From Triglochin maritima (Eukaryota; Streptophyta; Magnoliopsida; Alismatales; Juncaginaceae): a stretch of DNA of 64,000 bases. Each line of letters starts with the position of its first letter. Within the stretch, counting starts at the first letter, position 1. The notes beneath the pieces were generated by a model. The model made no database searches. It saw only the letters and a list, made by a program, of their open reading frames with translations, and was not told the DNA's origin. Below, piece after piece: positions 55,291-64,000 of the stretch. The position numbers were made by a program, and so were the translations under genes. The stretch covers positions 41,616,201 through 41,680,200 of the forward strand of contig OY821774.1 in the NCBI GenBank assembly GCA_963682175.1. Reading direction: 5' to 3'.

Positions 55291-56379
55291 GGCCTCCCGC
55301 GAATTAATGTGCTTCTACTTCTATATTTAACTGATTCATCGTTCTAAAGTTGGTTGATACCAGTGGGTGAAGTCAAGGTAATGTCGTAATAAAAGTCATT
55401 AACTACTTAGTGGGGTAGATTCGATTTTGGAATCTTAACGGTGTAGGTTGTTAATGATGTAAAATATTGTTAATGATTCAAACTACGTTTGAGTTTATGC
55501 TTTTTTGGGTCTAGAACACTACTTTTTGTCAGTGTGATTATTTTGGTGTTAAAATTGTTTAGGTACGCTATTGTTGGTGTTAAAACTTGTACGATATCTT
55601 TACCATGCAGTCAAAAGTAGGTTCTTTGACAATCATCCTAGTATACCCATTGTCATGTACCAAAATACCCCGACAAGTTTTTATAGTTTCATCTAAGTGT
55701 GGATGTCTGTTTAACAATGTTGTAGATTTTATTCTATATTTTATGGTATAATTTTATTTCAATTCAACAGGAATAGCAAACCAGTGCAATAAGAAACAAT
55801 AGAGTTCTATGTATGGAAGGTAAGTAATCCGGGTATTTTAATACATTAAGACTTACTTTCAAATTCTAAAGACAATACGTTCTAGGTGTTCCACCCAAAT
55901 CCATCATAACAAATCAATGTCCAGCAATTGAAGAACACCGTACGTAAACGCATTGAAGGGCATATTGTCGGTCATCTATGAACAGGAGAGTAAACACAAC
56001 TATAATCTCAGGCTGACTCTGATTAAATGGGATATAAACTAGGATTGTGTTATTTTCTGATGTTTAGGGACTGCGATTTAGAACCATTCGTGTGTTATTT
56101 TCCGGGTAATTGGCTGGTGATGTTACCGATTTTTTAGGTAATGGAGCTTCTATAACTTATTTGGAACAATTTGTGTGTAATATCTACCATGTTATGGTAC
56201 AACTTCTAGCAATTTAACTAAATGTTTTTTGTTTAGTTGAATCATTTTTTGACGTTCACAGAAGAAAGGATGTTGAAAAATACCACATTGTAATCTGAGG
56301 TACATAAAAATTGTTGGAGGGTAAATTCAACAAATATATTGGAGCAAATTCATGCCCTTACTTCCCTTGCATTTTAATG
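55291..56379. other. Intergenic DNA with a possible transposase remnant
   Basis: 55770-55810 matches the AAGAAACAATAGAGTTCT part of the 260-bp repeats further right. At about 55885-55935 one plus-strand frame reads VPPKSIITNQCPAIEEH, which resembles the PK.I.TDQ..A motif of FAR1/Mutator transposases before a stop. The remnant is too short to be sure. Confidence 0.3.
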
Positions 56380-59300
56380 TCTGGGGGATATTTTATCATG
56401 TATATCAACAAACTAATTTTTTCTATCAATTAAGATTACCCTCACGAGCCATCATTTACTCCAAGTTACACGTACTATTAAATCAAATTACCCCTTATCG
56501 ATACTACATTTACCCCAACCTATCATCACTTCTACCACTTGGATTTATCAATTATGATTACTCTACTATTAAATTAAACTTACCTTGTCGTTCATTTAAG
56601 GTTACCCTGCTATTGAATTCAACTTACCTCGTCTATCAATTATGATTTTCCTGCTAGATTCAAGTAGATTTACCCTACTATTTGAATATAACTTACATCG
56701 TCTATCAATTAGAGTTACCTCAATGAATCATCAATTCGACCAATTGGACATATGTTTCTCATTTTATGTAAAACGACAAACTTATCTCTTCTATAAATTA
56801 TGGTTATCCCCACAAACCATAATTTAATTCCTTCTTTTTAAAACCAATTTATCACGCTATTGAATTCAACTTACCCTATCTATAAATTAGGGTTACCCCC
56901 ACGAACCATCATTTAATTCATTTTAATTACTCCAAAATACTCATCCTATTAAATCAAATTACCCATGATCGTAACTAGAATTACCACAACCTACCATCCC
57001 ATCTACAATTTGGGTTTATCAATTAGTGTCACTCTGCAATTGAATGGCATGTACATATTCGAACTCATTTTGTGTAAATCGTAAAGCGTTGGAGAAAAGA
57101 TGTAAACAGAAATCTAGGTTAAGTGCCCAAAAAAGATGTTCCCATGCTGAGGGATGCATTTGGTACGCAACAAGAAATAATAAAGTTCTGTGTTTTCTTA
57201 CGAGATGAGTCGTTCCAATCTCATGAGCGATCACCAGAGGTGATGGAAGGTCTAAGGTCTTTAAATGTGAGCTTACTTGAATCAAAGTCGGACGCATACA
57301 ACGAAGTCATAACATCAAAAAAGCAAAAGTGAAAAGGTGCAACTCTTCCTCCCCTAGCATAATACTTCTACACAACCCACAAACACCAGCTGAAAATATT
57401 TTTAATCTAAATGGATCACTGTCTAAATTAACTACAAAGACATGGCTAAAGGTCTTGGATCATAATTTGGTGAAGAACAAATGTCGCCCAAGTAATGCTA
57501 GGCTAAAGTCTACTGTTGAAATTAATTAAATCCAATGTACATGTCTTATTGAATCAAATTACCCACTCTCGAAACTATATTGACCCTAGCCTACCATTCA
57601 TTCTACTGATTGGATTTATCAATTATGGTTACCCTTCTATTGAGTTAACTTACCTTATCTATTATTTAGGGCTACCCGACTATTGCATTCAACTTACCCT
57701 GTCAATGAATTAGGTCTACCCCGTAAGATTTACCCTGCTAGATACAACTACAAATACTCCGCTATTGAATTCAACTTACCTCATCCATCAATCAAGGTTA
57801 CCCCCACAAACCATCATTTGACACATTTTATTTACTCCAAGTTACTCGTCCAGTTGAACCAAATTACCTCAACCTACAATTCCTTCTACCAATTGGATTT
57901 ATCAATTAAGGTAACTCTACGATTGAATTCGACTTACCTCGTCTATTAATTAAATTAAATAGCATGGTCGATATATGTTCCTCATTTTATGTAAAAAAAG
58001 CATTGAAGAAAAGATGTAAACAGAATTCTAGGTTAACTACCTAAAAAAGATGTCCCCTTGTTGATGGATTCAGTTGGTACGTAACAAGAAACAATAGAGT
58101 TCTGTACTTTCTTTGGGGAGGAGTCATTCCAATCTCACGAGCGATCATGAGAGGTGATGGAAGGTTTAAGGTTTGTAAAGTTGAGCTTACTTGAATCTAA
58201 GTTGGACGCATACAACGAAGCCATAATATCTACAAAAGAAAAAGTGAAAAGGTGCAACTCTTCCTCTCCTGACATAATATTTCAATGTACCCGTCATATT
58301 GAATCAAATTACCCCTTTGACAATAGTAGATTTACCCCAACCTAACATCCCCTCTACCAATTGGATTTATCAATTAAGGTTACTCTACTATTGAATTCAA
58401 CTTACTCAGTCAAACAATATATTAAATAACATTGTCGACAAATTTATCTCATTTTATGTAAATCGTAAAGCGTTGGAGAAAAGATGTAAACAAAATCCTA
58501 GGTGAATTGCCCACGAAACATGTCTCCTTAGTAATGGATGCATTTGGAAGGCAACAAGAAATAATAAAGTTCTATGCTTTCTTCGTAGAGGAGTAGTTCC
58601 AATCTCACGAATGATCATTGAAGGTGATGGAAGGTCTAAAGTCTTTATAGTTGAGCTTATTTGAATCTAAGTCAAACGTAATATTCTAAACCTAAATCTT
58701 AAAACGTAGTGATTGGGTCGAGGAATAGGTCGAGGATGATCGAAAACCAGAAGGAGTTTGAGGAGGTATTTGTAGAAGGGATTGGGGAAAATCTAGTTGC
58801 GATAAGGGGTAATTTGTTTTAATATGATGGATAACTTGGAGTGAATAAAATGTATTAATTGATGGTTTTGGGAGTAACCCTAATTGATGGACGGGGTAAG
58901 TTGAATCCAATAGCAAGGTAAATCTAGTTGAATCGAGCACGGTAAATCTACCAGGGTAACCTTAATTGATTGTCGGGCTAAGTTGTTTTTAATAGAAGGG
59001 TAACCCGAAATAATAGTCGGGGTAAGTTGAATTCAATAGCAGAGTAACCCTAATTGATAAATCCAATTGGAAGAAGGGATGATAGGTTGAGGTAAATCTA
59101 GTTTCGAAAGTAGGTAATTTGATTCGAAAGGACGAGTACATTGGATTCAATTAGGGTTACCTGCTATTGAATTCAACTAACTCTGACTATTATTTCGGGT
59201 TACCCTGTTATTGAATTCAACTTACCCCAACTAGCTTGGGGTGGTAGAAGGGATGGTAGGATGTGGTAAATCTAGTTTCGAGAGTGGGTAATTTGATTCA

Positions 59301-59700
59301 ATAGGACGGGTACATTGGATTCAATCGGTAGACTTTAGCCTACGATTAATTGGGAAGTCTTTGTTCTTCACCAAATTATGGCCCAAGACTTTCAGCGGTG
59401 TCCTTGTATTTAAGTTAGATGGTGATCCATTTAGATGAAAAACATTTCCAGCTAGTGTTCATTTCTTCTATTTATTCCGTGTTACCCTGCTATTAGATTC
59501 AATTTACCTCTTCTTCATAATGGGATTACCAACACAAACCGTCATTAAAATTTTCCTATTTAAACCAAGTTACCCTAGTATTGAATTCAAGTTATCGATT
59601 CTTTCAATTTGTGTTACCCCACGAGTCATGATTTAATACATTCTATTTACTCTAAGTTACCAATCCTATTAAATCAGAGTTACCTTGCCTTGGATATAAT
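56380..59700. repeat. Degenerate repeat domain rich in TTACC words, with inverted halves
   Basis: A loose unit of ~150-170 bp recurs, containing ATTGAATTCAACTTACC, CAATTAGGGTTACC, AACCATCATTTAATTC and TACCAATTGGATTTATCAA. About five copies run on the plus strand from 56430 to 58420. From about 58780 to 59330 the words appear reverse-complemented (GGGTAACCCTAATTGAT, GGTAAGTTGAATTCAATAG). After 59430 the original orientation returns. No reading frame persists. Confidence 0.7.
57070..58690 (+). repeat. Three direct ~240-300-bp repeats embedded in the degenerate domain
   Basis: Copies at about 57070-57350, 57987-58285 and 58455-58690 share AAAGATGTAAACAGAA, AACAAGAAATAATAAAGTTCT, GGTGATGGAAGGTCTAAGG and GGTGCAACTCTTCCTC. 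Copy 1 keeps a 69-codon frame from 57123 (MPKKDVPMLRDAFGTQQE...), broken in copies 2 and 3, so the unit may derive from a coding exon, possibly of a transposase. Identity unknown. Confidence 0.65.
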
Positions 59701-60409
59701 AGCAATCATTATAATAAAAATTACCTAATTTAGTTCATTTCACATAACAAACATAACCATTACAGCAAGTTAGTTCTTAAAAATAAGTACCCAACATTTA
59801 ATAAGTTCATACAACTTAACAAACATAAAACATTAGATTACTTAACCAAGTTCTCGGAAAGTGTGCATTCAGTCCTCAAAATCGCCAATTCTGTATATAG
59901 AAATTTGAGATAAATTAAACACAAAACCTCCCTCATAGGGCTCAAAATATTTTAGGTGCAAAAGGCTCAAAATAGGTCAGGTACAAAAGAATGGGTGCTA
60001 CCAAGTGAGAGTCCTAATATGCAAGTAACATCAACGTCCTCGAACATCAATTCATATGCACCTATAACGAATGATTTTCATCGTGTTGAATAGCACCATA
60101 TAAAATCACGAAGCAACTCGTCATCGACTATAATGGTCCATCTCCAAAATGTGGCTTAACGGTGAGGTCGAAAAGAGATTTCTATGAGGAAGTCTCATTT
60201 GTCTCGCTACTTTTCAACCAATGAAGGAAAGTAAGATGATTGTGGGCGTATTCCTCTTTTGTTTTCCTGTGAAATATTATTATTGAATTTTTTTTAACTT
60301 AATGTAATTCAACAATTTGCTTGCAACCAAAAAAATCAATAACAATATAAAAACAATTTGAAAATCAACACCAATATTAATAACCATTTTTCCCCCGGAT
60401 TACCAAATT
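59701..60409. other. Intergenic DNA
   Basis: AT-rich between two repeat domains; no gene recognised. Confidence 0.35.
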
Positions 60410-61030
60410 ATTTGAGGTGGTCTAGAAAACTAATATTACAATTTGCTATTCTTAACAAAAACTGAACTCACCATGAATATACCCATCAATGTAACTAGGT
60501 TTACTCTCCATAAACTTATGTTGTCCTAACCAAATTACCCCTACTAAAACATGTAAATACCACCCAAATTTAAAATCCAGAATATATAACTACGAACTAA
60601 GCGAACCCCCTTGAATATACCCCTCAAAGTTAATAGGTTTACTCTCCATATTTTTATGTTGGTCTAATCGTAACACTGATGTTTCTTTTAACCAGATTAC
60701 CCCCTACTAGATCATGTAAATACCACCTAGTTTTTTTTAATTAATGCTCAACATAAATGATTGGTTTGTTTTAAATTGTAAAGTCCAAAATATATAACCC
60801 AAAACTAAGGTAACCACCATGAATATACCCCTCGCTGATAATAGGTGTACTCTTAAGTCAATTAGTCGTCATACCTAATGTAAACAAAAAATCTTTGATT
60901 CTAACACAATTACCCAAACTAGATCATGTAAATACCAGTGAATGTTTTTACAAAAACTTCAACAAAATGATTCGAAAGTGGATCTCCAAAATATATAACC
61001 CCAAACTAAGAGAACAACCACACGTACTGC
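60410..61030 (+). repeat. Degenerate tandem repeat, about three units of 150-210 bp
   Basis: Each unit runs through CATGAATATACCC, ATAGGTTTACTCT, AATTACCC, ACTAGATCATGTAAATACCA and AAAATATATAACCC, beginning near 60473, 60615 and 60819. Copies differ by indels. The ACCCC words recall the neighbouring TTACC domain, so the two may share an origin. Confidence 0.65.
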
Positions 61031-64000
61031 AAGTCTACCCCAAAACATATGTACCACAAATACTAAACACCCAAAACAACTGAAATACCCCATTTGTTGT
61101 CAAGTTTACCCCAATTTACCTTGATCCTGGAAATACCCAAACTGAAACACCCTGATTTAATTTCCCCACAAATCATTAATAAAATCCTACTTTAACCCAT
61201 TTTACCCTGCTTCTGCTTTCAACTTATCCTCGACTATTCATAAGTTTACCCCACTAACCATTATTAAAATCCTACTACTTAATCCAATTAGGATGTTGTG
61301 CATCAGAAACATCATTTAAAAAATATCCTCACAAAAATATTGTATTTGGTTTAAACACACTACTAAACATCCAAAACAACTCAAATACCTATTTACATTA
61401 GCAAAACATACACTTTCAAATATAACCCAATACTACCAAACTTCCACACCAAATTTATACTACAAAATCTTAAATACCTCGTATTATTATAGAAGATACC
61501 TAATTACACCTACTTTAAAGTACTATTTCCAATAGCAAATATACCCATGCCCACCATTTTCTTACTAAAAATGAACCCCTACTTCTTACTGAAATTTACA
61601 ACCAAATATATTCTAGAACTAACTAAAGTGTTAAAATGGATAATAAAATAAAATTATCTACTATACAATCAATAAAATTCTTCTAGATATAGTTGAAAAT
61701 TTAACAATTAAAATACAACTGCTTTCACCCCCAATAATAGTTCTATCTCTGTAAATCACACAAATATATGTTTAGATTTGCAAAACCTAACAAAAAATGT
61801 TTAACATTAAATTCGCAAAACCTAGATATAGTTGAAGTAGTATAAGTAAAAAGTCAAACTAATACGAAACGAATACAAGTAATACATTGTAAAGTCAGTG
61901 CCAAAAAAAAGAAATGGTCATTAAGTATGTTTATAGTCAAATTTCATATTTGGCATTATTAAAATTAAAAATGTTAAAATAACACCTCCAAACATCTATA
62001 AAAACCCCCAAAAAAATTGCGACCCAAATTTTTTTACAAAATTTAGGGTGCCATGCGGAAAAATACATTTTCGATAGCCAATAAGGTTTCTTACGAAAAT
62101 GTTTCTCTGGTGGGTGCGGTGCGGAAACACTAAACCTAGTGATGAATACATTTAACAAAAAAAATTCAAAGAGAAAATTTTAAAAACAAAAAAATACAAA
62201 ACACACATGAAACTGACACTCAGTTCGCTCAAGAGGTTGAGGATGATGGGGGAAAAATACCGGAGGGTGCTGAAAAAACAACCAAAAAATTGCGGCAGAT
62301 GGGAGGAAAAACATACCTGATAAAAGGAAAAAGAAGATCGGAGAGAAAACGGCACAAGGGGGAGCAAACGGCGGAGATCAAAGGAATATGGGTGAGAAAA
62401 CGGGAAAAGAGGAAAGAGAAAAATAGTGCTTTTGGTGGTAAATAGAAGTTAGAGATTGGTTCATCTGTTACCTATTGAATAACATGTATGCTTTCCATAC
62501 CCTTTCAATAACTCATTTACCTAGAGAATTTACAATCTTAAGCATGTCCTCTCAACCGATATCTATGACATTTGGTTCAAACACAAAGAAACACTAAAAA
62601 ATTATTGTGTCAACTCACCCCATCTTCCATCACATGTAGACCATGTCAGACCCGCGTGGGAAAAAGGGTGATATCAGGCGTGGGTGTCCCGGGGTCCATA
62701 CCGTCCTATAGGAAGCTGACCAGCAAGTAACTAAATCCGTCGTAAACGTTGAGGATAAAACGTGATAACAAGTTGCACCCTTTTTTGACCGTTTCACTTA
62801 ATCTGTGCAAAAGCAAACTTGTGGACGAAATGTATTGTCTTGTGATGGTTTCAGTGGCGTTAAATGGAACAAAACATGGAGCTAGGGGAGGTGTTTAAAA
62901 TAATAAATTAATAGTTACAAAGTTAAAAAACAAAAAAATTGTTGCTTTGGAAACCTAAGTAGAAAACAATTTACTTGATAAGAATTTTCCTGTTGTTTAT
63001 GTTAGCACGTGAAAACGAAAATATTTTTTCTTCCATTTCTTTCTCTCATCCGGAATGACTTAAGATATTTTTTCTTAATTTCTCGTACCCCAAAGGAAAT
63101 CAACGAAAAATTACAGAAATATTGTAAATAATGTAGAAGTCTGTCGAAATAATTTAGTGATTATTTTAGTTACATAAAAGTTTAACAAAAAATATTAAAA
63201 AAATATTTTAAAAACTAAACAATATGATTATCCAATATCTTCCAAAATAATACCATAAAATTAGATAGTAAAGATAAAGGCATCTTAAATTTCATATTAT
63301 ATTGTAAAATAATACTCTAAAATAAAATACTATTCTATTTTTAGTTCAGTGTTTTGTTTGAAAAAAACGTGACTACAATAATCTTATTTATTAAATTTAA
63401 TCTTTAAAAAAATTAAAATTTTGTTTTTGTTACTCTTAAACAACTAAAAGGCATACGTATATAAAATACACTTCACACATTACATATTTTGAATTTGTTA
63501 AATTAAATCAAAATAGACAACATATTCTTCAAACTAAAATCGTTTATTTATACATACAACATTTACAAATAATATCTTTTTTACTTAAATCGCAGTTGAT
63601 GGATTTTTTTTTTATTTTCCACTGAATTATAATAACATGCAAAGATAAAATAGTTTCAGTTGGTTTTCATATTCTATTATTTTTCCTTGGACCACATAAT
63701 TAATTCTCTTTTACAGTCCACAAGCAACTCTGTAACGGTGATCTTTAAGTTTAAGAGTGAAACGCATACATCGTTTACATACACCAAAGCAATATTAGGT
63801 ACTTATGTAATATAGCAAAACAGAACAATAACCACAACTTTGCAAGATTGATTAAAATGAACCGAGTGTCACATACGCCAAAGCAAGGCATCCTTTCTTG
63901 AAGATGGAAAAAAATATATCCGTTGCAACATCAACACACTCCAAGCAATGAATTTAGCATTCAAGAAGTGTCAGAATAGCTTCGGCTAAACCATATCATA
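61031..64000. other. AT-rich intergenic DNA to the window end
   Basis: No gene recognised on either strand. 61040-61500 still contains scattered TACCC words like the preceding repeats. 62640-62780 is a less A/T-rich island (CCCGGGGTCCATACCG) without a recognisable frame. 62900-63700 is extremely A/T-rich. Confidence 0.4.

Noticed and set aside
56380..59700. Interstitial telomere array
   Set aside because: TAGGGTTACC words are spaced irregularly inside longer units; no TTTAGGG tandem run.

Overview
This is a transposon-rich segment of a flowering-plant nuclear genome. The evidence for a eudicot is intron-containing plant genes (R2R3-MYB of the GAMYB group, two-domain glyoxalase I, restorer-of-fertility-like PPR genes), AT-rich intergenic DNA and nested LTR retrotransposons. 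The species cannot be fixed from sequence alone. No rRNA, complete tRNA, CRISPR or organellar feature was seen.

Layout. 1-427 is the 3' end of a probable bromodomain protein gene (+). 3007-5468 is a three-exon GAMYB/MYB101-like gene (+) with a miR159-type target site in exon 2. 5808-7703 is a fold-back DNA transposon with long inverted arms and an 8-bp target duplication. 8863-10693 is a Mutator-like element with ~190-bp inverted ends. 11413-14164 is a complete eight-coding-exon glyoxalase I gene (-); its 5'UTR exon and TATA box lie near 16.6 kb, and one splice donor reads AT instead of GT.

16.7-40.1 kb is a transposon nest. An old LTR (18.6-19.9 and 34.6-35.0 kb) is split by a 14.7-kb Athila-like Gypsy element (minus strand, target duplication AATTG). 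That element's left LTR is split by a 5.6-kb gag-only Copia element with apparently identical 1600-bp LTRs (target duplication AAAAC). Further right are a rearranged LTR fragment, a Harbinger-like MITE, and a short TIR element split by a 1.5-kb solo LTR (target duplication ATTTC). Remnants of that same TIR family, which carries a small conserved exon beginning MSRRP, occur five times in the window.

44.7-50.6 kb is a minus-strand cluster of three RFL-type PPR paralogues: one intact (46141-48048), one decayed, one truncated. 51.1-52.8 kb holds a GC-rich MITE and a hAT-like element carrying a gene-like fragment. 54.1 kb has a small candidate secreted-peptide exon. 56.4-61.0 kb is degenerate repeat DNA, and the rest to 64 kb is AT-rich with no gene recognised.

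The least explained signal is a shared LTR promoter design. Paired 10-14-bp palindromes (mostly CGGTCGACCG) sit about two helical turns apart, in arrays upstream of the TATA box. In three related LTRs the nearest pair ends exactly 97 bp before the TATA box, and an unrelated Gypsy LTR has the same arrangement with a different palindrome.
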